From positions 434,001 through 498,000 of the forward strand of contig NZ_VUMG01000001.1 of the NCBI RefSeq assembly GCF_009696315.1: 64,000 nt of DNA, read 5' to 3'. The notes beneath the pieces were generated by a model. That model made no database searches. It was given only the letters and a program-made list of their open reading frames with translations, and had not been told where the DNA came from. Source of the stretch: Cutibacterium porci. GTDB lineage: Bacteria; Actinomycetota; Actinomycetes; Propionibacteriales; Propionibacteriaceae. Positions 37,730 to 46,636 of this stretch are shown here, piece after piece. Made by a program: the position numbers and the translations under genes. The number at the start of each line of letters is the position of its first letter. Position 1 is the stretch's first letter.

Positions 37730-38659
37730 TCATTGCGAATCGTGGCTTTTGCCAACTCGAACATGCCAAGCGTGTGCGATTAGTCTGCGCTCGTATGCGC
37801 TGATAGCGCGGGCGTCAACGTCTTTTACTCGCCGTATCTGACGGCTCAGATTCCACACGAAATTGACTTCGGTTGCCGCCATGAGCAGTACCCGTAGTCT
37901 TCTGGCGCCGCCCCACTTGTGGGCGTATTGAAAGCGTGAATCGGTTACCCAACTTCGACGTCTATCTGATGGTGTGGAGCCGCCCGCAGCGTGCTCGACA
38001 GATACTCCCGGAATATATATTGACGACACGCCTATTGCAGTTAGTCGTCGTTGCAGGTCGACCTCTTCACTATTCATGAAAAAGCGCTCGTCGAAACCGC
38101 CTACCTCCGTGAAGGCGCTCCGGGGGATGAGCATACAGGCACCCATCACCCAGTCAACGTGGCGCGCTGTGATGGCCTCGTAAGCTGCAAGGTCATGGCC
38201 GACAAGTCGATGCCATAACCTGGTGTGCCTGATACGCGCGAAAGGCGTCATCCACTCCCAGACGTGATGACGATTTTTCGGCCAGTGACGAGCGGTGTAG
38301 TTCGGACGATCGTGCTCCACTACCCGAGGACTCACGACAGCAGGCATGTAGGGCTGGGATGCTCGCAAGAGTTCGCCAATGAATGTCGGAGATAGGGACA
38401 AATCACTATTAAGGATAAGCAATAGCTCGCCTGTGGCCGATGCGGCACCGGAATTTACGGCGGAGCCGAAGCCGCCGTTGTGATCTCTGCGAACGACACG
38501 GTAGCCTTCGCCCTTGGGGAATGGCGAGGGTGAAGCATCGTCGCTAACGATGATTTCTAAGCGTGTGTCTTGGTGCCTTAACTGGGATATCAATCTCAGT
38601 GTTTGGAAAGGATCCCCATAGTGGGGGATCACGACGCTTACGCGGTGTTCGTCGTTCAT
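37730..38659 (-). CDS. Family 2 glycosyltransferase (rhamnosyltransferase-like)
   Basis: A 309-residue GT2 (GT-A fold) enzyme. It opens with RVSVVIPHYGDP, has IVSDDASPSP, the NHGGFG-like HNGGFGSAVNSG, the metal motif LLILNSDLSL (D-x-D variant NSD) and the acceptor-side MGACMLIPRSAFTEVGGFDERFFMNSEEVDL with the E-E-V-D motif. This layout is shared with WbbL/GlfT-type rhamnosyl- and galactofuranosyltransferases, which suits a locus making dTDP-rhamnose. Start at 38659 chosen because the family begins right at this strand; a longer reading adds 18 atypical residues. Last gene of the minus arm. Confidence 0.87.
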   Translation of the reverse strand: MNDEHRVSVVIPHYGDPFQTLRLISQLRHQDTRLEIIVSDDASPSPFPKGEGYRVVRRDHNGGFGSAVNSGAASATGELLLILNSDLSLSPTFIGELLRASQPYMPAVVSPRVVEHDRPNYTARHWPKNRHHVWEWMTPFARIRHTRLWHRLVGHDLAAYEAITARHVDWVMGACMLIPRSAFTEVGGFDERFFMNSEEVDLQRRLTAIGVSSIYIPGVSVEHAAGGSTPSDRRRSWVTDSRFQYAHKWGGARRLRVLLMAATEVNFVWNLSRQIRRVKDVDARAISAYERRLIAHAWHVRVGKSHDSQ

Positions 38660-38750
38660 ATGAGATTTCCCAACGCAATAATAAGCTTTATGGGTCGCGA
38701 TACATTCATGCATAATCCTAGGCAGAGTAGCTATGTTAGCTTAGAATAAC

Positions 38751-38936
38751 TGAACCGTTTGGCATGTCCGGAGGTGTGCTGTTGATGTCCGAGTGGTTTG
38801 TCTGAGTGGATTGACAAGGAGGAGCGCACCGAAAGGGTTTCATGACAATGAAAGGATGGGAAGTCTAGGCGTTGCCCGATTTCCAATTCGCCACAGCCGA
38901 CAAACCACATATCGTGCCTGAAACTATTGAACCGTT
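38751..38936. repeat. 9-bp direct repeats bounding a 168-bp segment in an intergenic gap
   Basis: TGAACCGTT occurs at 38751-38759 and 38928-38936, framing 168 bases between the GT2 and ABC flippase genes. It may be a target-site duplication around a small insertion, but the inner ends do not form a clear inverted repeat. The segment contains AAGGAGGAG and a short frame (MTMKGWEV stop) of unknown value. The right half reads open into the flippase end on the plus strand (DFQFATADKPHIVPE), which may be chance. Confidence 0.3.
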
Positions 38937-38939
38937 GGG

Positions 38940-40799
38940 TTACCGCTCCTTGGTGTGCGAGTCAAGGTCGCCAAGCTCGACGAGCTGAGCGAAGGACGGC
39001 GACTGCTGTTCGACCTCGGAGAACGTTCCTCGTGCGGCGATTTCACCGTGCTCAAGGAAGAGGAGTTGGTCAACATCGCGAACCGTCGACAGGCGGTGTG
39101 CTACGAGAATAGTCGATACTTTCCCCTGCAGGTTCTGGATCGTTTTGGTGATCTCGGCTTCGGTAGCATTATCAAGGGCTGAGGTGGCTTCGTCGAGGAC
39201 GAGGATTTGCGGATTACGGTAGAGGGCCCGTGCGATACCGATGCGTTGCCGCTGGCCGCCGGATAACCGAGTCCCGTTGGGGCCAATACCGGTATCCAGC
39301 CCCTCGGGCAGCTCATCAACGAAGTCTCGAAGTTGAGTGGCGTTGACGCACATGTCGATTCGATCATTATCCCAGTCGTCCTCCGGGATGCCAAACGCGA
39401 TATTAGCCCGAATCGAATCGTTGGTCAGGAAGACGTCCTGGGGGACGTAGGCGACGTTTTTATGCCATTCGAGCTGGTTTGCGAAGATGTCTTGCCCGCC
39501 AAAAGTAACCGATCCCTTATTCGGGTTGATGAGACCCAGCAGGATGTCGACGAGAGTCGTCTTTCCTGATCCAGAAACTCCGCACAGCGCTAGCGAAGTG
39601 CCTGGTGGGATACTGAAGTTGACGTCGCGCAAAACGGGCTGGTCTCCATCGGGATAAGTAAAAGAGATCCCTTGGGCTTCAATAGTTTTTGGCCGTCGAT
39701 TGCTGTCGTCAATGAGGACATGTTGTGAATCGAAGTTCTGCACCACGGTGGCGTCAATTTGGTGAGATGTGACGAGAGGCCGGAGAGTGTCGACCGTGAT
39801 TTTGAGTCCTTCCCTGCCGTAGTTGGCAGTTCCCAACGTGGCGTTGATGGCAGCCATTGCAGGGAGAAGTTTGATAGCTGCGGCAATGAACACAGAGAAG
39901 GTCGCCATAATCTCAGTCGGATGGGGCGACTTGGCGATAAAGATGAGGATTATTGACAAGAAGACAATAGTGATGACTTCGAGGACAGATTTTGGCAGGC
40001 TCTGGTAAAAATTCGCACGGCGGATTGCTTCGGAATTTGTGAGGACCGCACGGTGGTAACGAGTGACGAAGTAGGGCTGCGAGTCGTTCATGGCGACCTC
40101 GCGGAACCCGTCCATGGGTTCGATGAGTCTCTTACTGACATCCCAGGCGGTTTCTTGGGCCTCGCGGCCAGCTGCTGAGTTGACCGGGCTGAGAAAACGC
40201 TGCAGGAAGAACATAGAGGTTCCGAAAAAGGCGATTGCGCCCACGGTTGCCGTCGGTGCAATAATCAGCAGGACGATCAGAATAGCGAGCACCGAGGCCA
40301 GCTGGCCGGTGAGGGTGAGCACACTTCCGAGAACATATAAGTGGGCTGCCTGGACGGCAGGGCCCACAGTACGGATAAGCTCTGGCACATCTCGCTTTTT
40401 GTGTTCCAGATAATCCTCACCAAGGTACACCTTGAGTAGATTGGCGGATGTTCCTGCCATGAGCCGCGTGACGAAACCGGTTTGCCACCAGTACAACAGG
40501 ATCGTTCCGACTGCTTTCAATAGAAATGCGGCTACGATGCTGCAGCACAGCTCGATGACTAGTTTTGCACGGGAAGGATGCCCCAGCGCGGCGATGACCA
40601 CACTGAGGTAGCCTTTGTTGAGATCGGCGCCCATGAGGATTTGTGCGACCGGAAGGATAAGGGCGATCCCGGCGAAGTCCATGATAGAAGTTGCCATCTG
40701 GCCGATGACGTAGAAAACAAGCCGTGGTTTACTTCCTGGCGGAAAGGTTCCGACAAGGAATCGCAACTGTTTAAGAAACGATTCGTCTTTGTGGTTCAT
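38940..40799 (-). CDS. ABC transporter, PglK/MsbA-like lipid-linked oligosaccharide flippase
   Basis: A 619-residue full-length half-transporter with six helices and an NBD with Walker A GVSGSGKTTLV, signature RLSGGQRQRIG, Walker B ILVLDEATSALD and H-loop VAHRLST, all canonical. The order of segments and the N-terminal KQLRFLVGTFPPGSKPRLVFYV resemble PglK-type flippases that move polyprenyl-linked sugars. No Wzx-type flippase is present in the window, so this protein is the candidate exporter of the repeat unit. It starts immediately after the stop of the preceding glycosyltransferase gene with zero spacing. Confidence 0.87.
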   Translation of the reverse strand: MNHKDESFLKQLRFLVGTFPPGSKPRLVFYVIGQMATSIMDFAGIALILPVAQILMGADLNKGYLSVVIAALGHPSRAKLVIELCCSIVAAFLLKAVGTILLYWWQTGFVTRLMAGTSANLLKVYLGEDYLEHKKRDVPELIRTVGPAVQAAHLYVLGSVLTLTGQLASVLAILIVLLIIAPTATVGAIAFFGTSMFFLQRFLSPVNSAAGREAQETAWDVSKRLIEPMDGFREVAMNDSQPYFVTRYHRAVLTNSEAIRRANFYQSLPKSVLEVITIVFLSIILIFIAKSPHPTEIMATFSVFIAAAIKLLPAMAAINATLGTANYGREGLKITVDTLRPLVTSHQIDATVVQNFDSQHVLIDDSNRRPKTIEAQGISFTYPDGDQPVLRDVNFSIPPGTSLALCGVSGSGKTTLVDILLGLINPNKGSVTFGGQDIFANQLEWHKNVAYVPQDVFLTNDSIRANIAFGIPEDDWDNDRIDMCVNATQLRDFVDELPEGLDTGIGPNGTRLSGGQRQRIGIARALYRNPQILVLDEATSALDNATEAEITKTIQNLQGKVSTILVAHRLSTVRDVDQLLFLEHGEIAARGTFSEVEQQSPSFAQLVELGDLDSHTKER

Positions 40800-41732
40800 T
40801 CAGAAGTCCCTTTCGGGGTTCTCTGGGGATCGGTGGCCTGCTACGACGGCAGCTTCGACAACCAGCGCGATGAGTTTGCGGGCTATCGGGGTGGGAGTGA
40901 TGTGGATGATCGCATCCACAGCGCGAGCCATGGCGATAGTCCGTCGATAGTCTAAGACTAAGGAAGTCTTCAAGACTGCATTATTCCACAGCCCTACGGC
41001 TTCAGGAGCTGCGGGGCCGGCCGCGTTTGTCCCGTGAAGGGAATCGAATATACGTCGCGCTTGGCCTGACCTAAATGCACGGGCTGCACGAATTGCTGCG
41101 GTGACGGCAGCCGCATGGTGCTTGGTTTCCAGCGACGGATCGATGACAACCGGGATTCCGGCTTTGTGAAGACGCCAACCATAATCTACGTCTTCCCAAC
41201 CGTAAGCGCGATAGTGGGGGTCGTAGGTGCCGATCTGCTGCCAAATGTCCCGGGTCACCGAGACGTTGGCCGCCCAGTAGCGCCACGTTCCGTCTGGGTT
41301 GGCACGGTAGGCGTGGTTGCGGGCAAGCTTGCCAAAATGGTCTCCATAGACTGCGGAGTATCGGGTACGTGGTAACACGTTGACGCACAATCCAATGGTT
41401 CCTTGGCGTCGGCTCGAATGGCTCGCTACGTGGTTTGCGACGAAATCCGGGGCGGGTTCGAGATCATCATCGCACCGAATGAGCACGTCACCTCGGGCAG
41501 CTTCGTGGCCAGCATTAAGGGCGGCAACACGACCGCGGTTCTCTGGAAACACGACGGTTCGGATGGGCAGATGAGAATACTTCGAGATGACGTGCTCAGA
41601 ACCGTCTACGTCGCCGTCGACGACCACAATCGCCTCCCAGTCGTCCGTGGTCTGAGCCGCTAGGGCGGATAAGAGTCGAGGAAGACGGGTAGCTCCGCGA
41701 TAGGACGGGATAATGATAGATGCGGTTGTCAT
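40800..41732 (-). CDS. Family 2 glycosyltransferase
   Basis: A 310-residue GT-A enzyme: TASIIIPSYRGATRLPRLLSAL, IVVVDGDVDGS, NRGRVAALNAGHEAARGDVLIRCDDDLEP (D-D-D metal site), ANVSVTRDIW and YGWEDVDYGWRLHKAG with the E-D catalytic pair. It likely acts in the cytoplasm on the repeat unit. The ATG overlaps the preceding unidentified gene's stop (ATGA) and its own stop abuts the flippase ATG. Confidence 0.88.
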   Translation of the reverse strand: MTTASIIIPSYRGATRLPRLLSALAAQTTDDWEAIVVVDGDVDGSEHVISKYSHLPIRTVVFPENRGRVAALNAGHEAARGDVLIRCDDDLEPAPDFVANHVASHSSRRQGTIGLCVNVLPRTRYSAVYGDHFGKLARNHAYRANPDGTWRYWAANVSVTRDIWQQIGTYDPHYRAYGWEDVDYGWRLHKAGIPVVIDPSLETKHHAAAVTAAIRAARAFRSGQARRIFDSLHGTNAAGPAAPEAVGLWNNAVLKTSLVLDYRRTIAMARAVDAIIHITPTPIARKLIALVVEAAVVAGHRSPENPERDF

Positions 41733-42280
41733 TTCACTCGCTCTCGTGGTTGGACAACGATCCGACGCGGTCGGGATCTGACGGTACTTAGGGTGCGGTG
41801 GAATTGGTAAAGGCCAAGCCCCATGTACGTCACGTCATTGGCATCCAGGTGTGTCGCAGTCGCCTGAGAGGTGCGCGGATTCTCATGCATGTGCAGGCTA
41901 ACCGTGCGTTGCTTTAAGGCGGCTGCTTGGGGGATGATGCGCGCGTGCTGGTTGTGTAGACTGATTATCTTGCAGTCCTCGGATGAAGCGGTACTGGTAT
42001 TTAGCATGCTTGAGCCCAAGGTCAGAAATCTAGGTAAATAGGTGCAGGTTGCCCTTAAGTGCGGTGATTTAGCCTTGGCGATAGGCTCTGGAAAAGCCAT
42101 CATTTCTTCACTGGTAAAGGGCTGGTGTGAGGTGGGATTACCGAAGCTCTTTATCTGTGACAACTGGTAGACGATCGCGTAGAGGGCGAGAGTGTAAATA
42201 TGAGAGCAACATTCCGACATCGTGATACTGCGCGGGATGTGAAGGCGATAATGTGTGTTGCTGGGTTTTGATTGGGTCAT
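41729..42280 (-). CDS. Unidentified protein in the glycosyltransferase operon
   Basis: An open frame of 183 codons with no family that I recognise. It is His/Ser/Thr-rich, lacks membrane helices, and has a fairly structured C-terminal half (IISLHNQHARIIPQAAALK, NDVTYMGLGLYQFHRTL). The case for it being real is the ATGA overlap of its stop with the next glycosyltransferase start, the same junction used throughout the operon. Against it: no clear ribosome-binding site, 128 bases of gap to the upstream gene, and composition unlike neighbours, so it may be the surviving end of a decayed gene. Confidence 0.4.
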   Translation of the reverse strand: MTQSKPSNTHYRLHIPRSITMSECCSHIYTLALYAIVYQLSQIKSFGNPTSHQPFTSEEMMAFPEPIAKAKSPHLRATCTYLPRFLTLGSSMLNTSTASSEDCKIISLHNQHARIIPQAAALKQRTVSLHMHENPRTSQATATHLDANDVTYMGLGLYQFHRTLSTVRSRPRRIVVQPRERVK

Positions 42281-42408
42281 ATATTTATGGCTCTCAAATC
42301 GGTCGAGTGTATAACGCGGTTCGCTAGGGCATCGGGCTTTGAAGCGCTCTATGCGCCAGTGAGGTTCATCCTGTAATTCCCGCAGTTCGGCATAATGGCG
42401 GTCTCGAG

Positions 42409-44556
42409 TTATTGGTCGTCGGAATGAACCTCAAGGTGGGCCGCTAAATTTTCCGAAAAAGTATCCGGGGAAAACTGTTTGGCGTGTTCAAGGACGGTGC
42501 GCATTTCGATGGGGTTCTCGCGGAACCGGTGGACTGCCTGAACGACGGCCCGAGGGGACGGGGAATCGAAGAATTGGCCCGAGACGCCGTCTACAACGGT
42601 GTCTAAATAGCCACCAGCGTGCAGAGCAAGGCACGGAGTTCCAAGGGCGAAACCCTCAATGGGCGTCAATCCGTAATCTTCTTTGCTCGGAGCAATGACA
42701 GCAGCTGCGTGGGCGTAGGCCCATCGCAACTGGGCGTCGCTGACGCCTTCGAAGAAAGATACGTTGGCTGGCGCTAGGCGATGTAACTCGTTGCGCAAGG
42801 GTCCTGACCCGATGACGACCAAGTGCTCGTTAGGAAGATCGGAAAAGGCGTGTAGCAAGACGTCAACGTTCTTGTAGGGCATGAGCCGACTAACCGTGAG
42901 GAAGAAGTTCGAATGACCCGCCATCTTTGGGAGTGGCTCTTGCGCATCAGTGGGGTCCAAGGAATATGGCGGATGGACGACGGTCGCCTCGATACCGTAC
43001 ACATCACGGATGCGGTCACGCACCACTGTGGAGTTGCAGAGGTACTCGTCGGCGGAAGCGGCTGCCTTGCGATCCCAACGACGTAGCTGCGGAGTGAGGG
43101 CCTTGAGCACTATGCCCTTCGGCGAGCGCCACCACTGACCACCAAGGTAGTCGTCGGTCAGGTAAAGGAATCGGGCAGGTGAGTGACAGTACACGACTTT
43201 GCGACATCCTGCTGGGGCTGTGATCCCGTGCGCGAAGCCAGTCGTCGAGACGAGGACGGTGTCGCTTTCTTCCGGTATCCGTACGTGGTCGAAGGCCCAG
43301 TCGTAGAGAGGGAGGCCAAGACGGAAATGGCGTCGGAGTAGCCCGATTCGGTTAAGTGGGGAAGTGATGACTTTATGGTGAGCGAATTCCGGATAGGTCA
43401 GGTCCGGCTCGTACACTGCTGTGACGATCGGGGCATCTGGGAAGATCGTCGCAAATTGACTGACGACCCGTTCGGCTCCGCCACGCTGCGTTAGATAATC
43501 GTGGGCAATGGTGATGCGGGAGGTACCGCTGACAGGCTCGGGATCGACAGCGTCAAGGATCTCCGCTAGTCGAACGCGTCCCGCATCTGGGGAGAAGTTC
43601 TTCTGCCAACGGCGGTGAGCGGAGTCGAGGAGACGCTCGTCGTAACCATCGACAGCATCCTCGATGACATCGGCCAGACTGGTGGCGTCATCGGCTCGGG
43701 CGACAAAGGGATGCTCTGGGCCTGCTACTTCAGGCAGGGCGGCGGTGTCGGTAATGACAAAGGGGCAGTGCGCTGACATTGCTTCGGAGACAACCAAACC
43801 AAAAGACTCGTGCTGCACTGAGGGGAAGACGGCCAGGTCTACTGAGGAAAAGAACTCATTGCGATCCATCCAGCCGCGATGCTCGACGAGGGGACCTAGT
43901 GCCGCGATGTGGTTGGCGACAAGCTGGGCATCTGCTGAGTCAACGAATCGGGATTCACCAGCCAGCAGCAGTCTGAACTTCCCAGGGTGGCGGGACTCCA
44001 ATTCGGTTATCGCCTCACACAGTCGCGGGAACCCCTTGTCAGAGGACAATCTGCCAAGGAAACCGACGGTAACAGCGTCATTCGCCAGCTTGCGGGTACG
44101 CTCGCGTGCCGGAGGATTCCAGTTCCACATCACCTGGGCGCCTGTTATTGTCTCGGCCATCGACGCCGAGGGAACGATAGTGGCCAAAGCGTCGCGACGT
44201 GCTATGGCGGCTAGAGCGCGTAGCTTGCCCTGTGGACGCTGGTGCAGGTGAATGACCCGTTTGGAATGACCCGCAGTAGCGAAGGCGGGACGCAGGCCGT
44301 TGCACCACAGTAATCCGGTGCGTTCTGTGATGTCCCAGCGTCGTAGGTTGGTCAGATACGCCAAGGTGGTCTGGCCGTGGATAGTGATGACGCGGAACCC
44401 GCGCCGGAGTGCTTCCTTGGCGACGTCCCCCGGGGTCTGGGGGGCCACCACAGTGACATCGCGACCTAGCTCGCGCGCGGCTTCGGCAATAGCGAGCATC
44501 ATGACCTCGCCGCCACCGATAGCTCCCTGGTTCGAGGCGATGGTGAACGTAGTCAT
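42409..44556 (-). CDS. Tandem GT4-GT4 bifunctional glycosyltransferase
   Basis: A 715-residue protein made of two complete GT-B enzymes. Domain 1 (1-~340) has GAIGGGEVMMLAIAEA, VGFLGRLSSDKGFPRL and E-x7-E at HESFGLVVSEAM (Glu250/Glu258). Domain 2 (~347-715) starts afresh with ITIAHDYLTQRGGAERVV, has FLTVSRLMPYKNVDVLLHA and E-x7-E at KEDYGLTPIEG. Domain 2 resembles mannosyl/rhamnosyltransferases such as WbaZ. It may add two successive sugars. Its ATG overlaps the stop of the next-upstream GT4 gene. Confidence 0.88.
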   Translation of the reverse strand: MTTFTIASNQGAIGGGEVMMLAIAEAARELGRDVTVVAPQTPGDVAKEALRRGFRVITIHGQTTLAYLTNLRRWDITERTGLLWCNGLRPAFATAGHSKRVIHLHQRPQGKLRALAAIARRDALATIVPSASMAETITGAQVMWNWNPPARERTRKLANDAVTVGFLGRLSSDKGFPRLCEAITELESRHPGKFRLLLAGESRFVDSADAQLVANHIAALGPLVEHRGWMDRNEFFSSVDLAVFPSVQHESFGLVVSEAMSAHCPFVITDTAALPEVAGPEHPFVARADDATSLADVIEDAVDGYDERLLDSAHRRWQKNFSPDAGRVRLAEILDAVDPEPVSGTSRITIAHDYLTQRGGAERVVSQFATIFPDAPIVTAVYEPDLTYPEFAHHKVITSPLNRIGLLRRHFRLGLPLYDWAFDHVRIPEESDTVLVSTTGFAHGITAPAGCRKVVYCHSPARFLYLTDDYLGGQWWRSPKGIVLKALTPQLRRWDRKAAASADEYLCNSTVVRDRIRDVYGIEATVVHPPYSLDPTDAQEPLPKMAGHSNFFLTVSRLMPYKNVDVLLHAFSDLPNEHLVVIGSGPLRNELHRLAPANVSFFEGVSDAQLRWAYAHAAAVIAPSKEDYGLTPIEGFALGTPCLALHAGGYLDTVVDGVSGQFFDSPSPRAVVQAVHRFRENPIEMRTVLEHAKQFSPDTFSENLAAHLEVHSDDQ

Positions 44557-45587
44557 GCCACGACCTTTCGGTAGATCTCGGCGATGTCAGTGGCCATGCC
44601 GGCAATGGTGGGGACGGTAGCGGGTAGGGAAGGGCGCTTGTCCACGTTCAAGCCCTGTTCGATGGCGATCCTGGCTAGCTCGTCGACGTCGTCTGCCTCT
44701 GCGATGCATCTGCGAGGAAGGATCTCAGGGTTACCTCCGACCGGACTGGCGACGACACCCATACCTTGGGCAACTGCGTCGAGGAGGGTGTAGGAGCAAT
44801 TTTCTGATCTCGAAGGCTGTATAACGACGTCGTGGTTGGTCATCGCCTCGTCAGGATCAGTAAAACCTGCGAAGTTGACCTTAACCCCCAGCCGTTGAGC
44901 GAGCTCTCTTAGAGAAGGCTCTTCTTCTCCAGTGCCGGCGACGGTGAGGGTCGCCTCCGGATGCTCGCGGACGATGTGTGCAAAGGCGCGAATCGTCGCA
45001 GAGATATTTTTCTCATTCGACAACCTCGCAAGGGACAGCAACCTCAGGCTGGGTTTGCGTACCGGTGGTACCTCGGGACGGTCGACGCCGTTGAGTACCA
45101 CGGTAATGGGTAAGGTGGCATGCCACTGCCGTCGCATCTGGTATTCGGTTGCTTGAGATACCGCAATGACGTGGGCGAACCGATGCAACCGAACTCGATG
45201 GGCCGTCTCCATGAGGATCGCCGAGGCCCGGTTCGAGTGGTATATGAACCGATCAGTGGGAATTGTATGTTCCGTCGAGACCAGCTTCACTGTGGTGCCC
45301 ACAGCAGCCATTGTTGTGAGAAAGTCGGCTTTGGGTAGGTGGGAATGAACGATTGAAGGCTTGATCCGTGAGATCGTGGCGCGCAGAGATTTCACGGCTG
45401 TTGTAGTCCCGTTCTCAACAGGTAGATCGACGACGTCGACATCCATCGTGCGCAGTCGGTCAGTCAGTGGCCCAGGCGGGCACGCGACGACCATGCGCCA
45501 GTCGGGAATCCCGAGCGAGCCTACATCAAGGATATGGCGGGCCACTCCGGCGAGGTCGCTCACCGGAGAAACCCACAGGGTTGTCAT
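44553..45587 (-). CDS. Family 4 glycosyltransferase (GT-B)
   Basis: A retaining GT4 enzyme of about 344 residues. It starts with TTLWVSPVSDLAGVARHIL, has IVHSHLPKADFL, the donor region LRLLSLARLSNEKNISATIRAF and the C-terminal PSRSENCSYTLLDAVAQGMGVVASPVGG. The position of the second Glu of the E-x7-E motif is Asp here. A GTG at 45608, overlapping the upstream stop (GTGA), would add seven residues; I prefer the ATG at 45587 since the family starts at this strand, but coupling makes the GTG possible. Confidence 0.85.
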   Translation of the reverse strand: MTTLWVSPVSDLAGVARHILDVGSLGIPDWRMVVACPPGPLTDRLRTMDVDVVDLPVENGTTTAVKSLRATISRIKPSIVHSHLPKADFLTTMAAVGTTVKLVSTEHTIPTDRFIYHSNRASAILMETAHRVRLHRFAHVIAVSQATEYQMRRQWHATLPITVVLNGVDRPEVPPVRKPSLRLLSLARLSNEKNISATIRAFAHIVREHPEATLTVAGTGEEEPSLRELAQRLGVKVNFAGFTDPDEAMTNHDVVIQPSRSENCSYTLLDAVAQGMGVVASPVGGNPEILPRRCIAEADDVDELARIAIEQGLNVDKRPSLPATVPTIAGMATDIAEIYRKVVA

Positions 45588-45604
45588 GTCATTCAATGGA
45601 AACC

Positions 45605-46636
45605 TCACTCACCTGGACGGATTGATGCGATTCGCTCGTTGAGCTCGGCGATCTCTCGATCAAGGGTTGATGTCGAGATCCGCATGGACTTAGAAATGTC
45701 AGCGATCCGATGACGCCAATCTAAGTGTGTCAAAGCATGAGCCTGCAAGCGGGGCGCCAGCTCGGGAGTCCACGACTTGACGGCATCAGTGAGGATTGGA
45801 ATGCCCTCTTCTTGAGAGGAGACTGGCATGCGTATGAAACCTTCCTCGGGGAGGAGTTTAGCCGCTTGGCAATTGGGTGGGACTCCTGCTATTTGAGTAC
45901 CGCACGCTGCAGCGTCGGTGAACCGGGCGGAGATGTACTCTCTGTCCGGGTGCGTGTAGTACGTTGGGCTGGCCTTGTTTCCAGAGGCTAAGACGATCTT
46001 CGATCGCAGCAGGTATGAGGTAACGATCGCTTGATTCGAAGCGCTGTCTGGCTGCCCGGGGAATTTCCCCTGGAATGACAGTCCTGCTGCTTTCAGCGCC
46101 TTTCGCGAAATGTCGTCATCCTGCCAGGCTTCGGGCTGACGCCCGAGACGGAGCACATCAATGTCTCGGTCTTTCGGTGTGATCTTAGCCCAACGCAGTG
46201 CGTCAGTTCCCCATGGCGCCCAAGACACCGGGACATTGACCCGCGCTTGGTAGTCGTCGATCAATTCGCCGTCCGTGATCCACAGATGATCAAGGATGTG
46301 TCCCTGACGGGCGAAGCGGGGCAGTAATTGGTCCCAAAAGGAGTCAATGACCCACCCGTGGATTGTTCCGTATCGGCCTGCGAGGATTTCCGAGCGAGCC
46401 AGACAAAGTAGATCTCCGGGATTGGCACAAATGACGAGGAGAGGATCCTTGCCTCGCCGTCGTGGCGACATGGCCAAAGCCTGTCGCCACGACGGCGTCG
46501 ACGATGTGCTGGGAACAATTGTCAGATTGGTTTCCCATAATTGGGCGATGAGGTGCCCCAGTTCGGTTACGGGTGCCCATCCCACCGGCGTGGTGGTGGG
46601 GAAGACACACCAGACCTGGGGTCTGCTTAGAACCAC
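45605..46636 (-). CDS. Glycosyltransferase-like protein, CgeB-type C-terminal domain
   Basis: A 343-residue protein. The C-terminal third (YYTHPDREYISARFTDAAACGTQIAGVPPN) resembles the donor-binding part of CgeB-like GT-B enzymes, as in the gene at 35.6 kb. The N-terminal part (WCVFPTTTPVGWAPVTELG) is less typical. It begins with GTG overlapping the NeuB-fusion gene by ten bases, with GAAAGG eight bases upstream of the start. A role in repeat-unit assembly is inferred from the operon. Confidence 0.65.
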   Translation of the reverse strand: MVLSRPQVWCVFPTTTPVGWAPVTELGHLIAQLWETNLTIVPSTSSTPSWRQALAMSPRRRGKDPLLVICANPGDLLCLARSEILAGRYGTIHGWVIDSFWDQLLPRFARQGHILDHLWITDGELIDDYQARVNVPVSWAPWGTDALRWAKITPKDRDIDVLRLGRQPEAWQDDDISRKALKAAGLSFQGKFPGQPDSASNQAIVTSYLLRSKIVLASGNKASPTYYTHPDREYISARFTDAAACGTQIAGVPPNCQAAKLLPEEGFIRMPVSSQEEGIPILTDAVKSWTPELAPRLQAHALTHLDWRHRIADISKSMRISTSTLDREIAELNERIASIRPGE

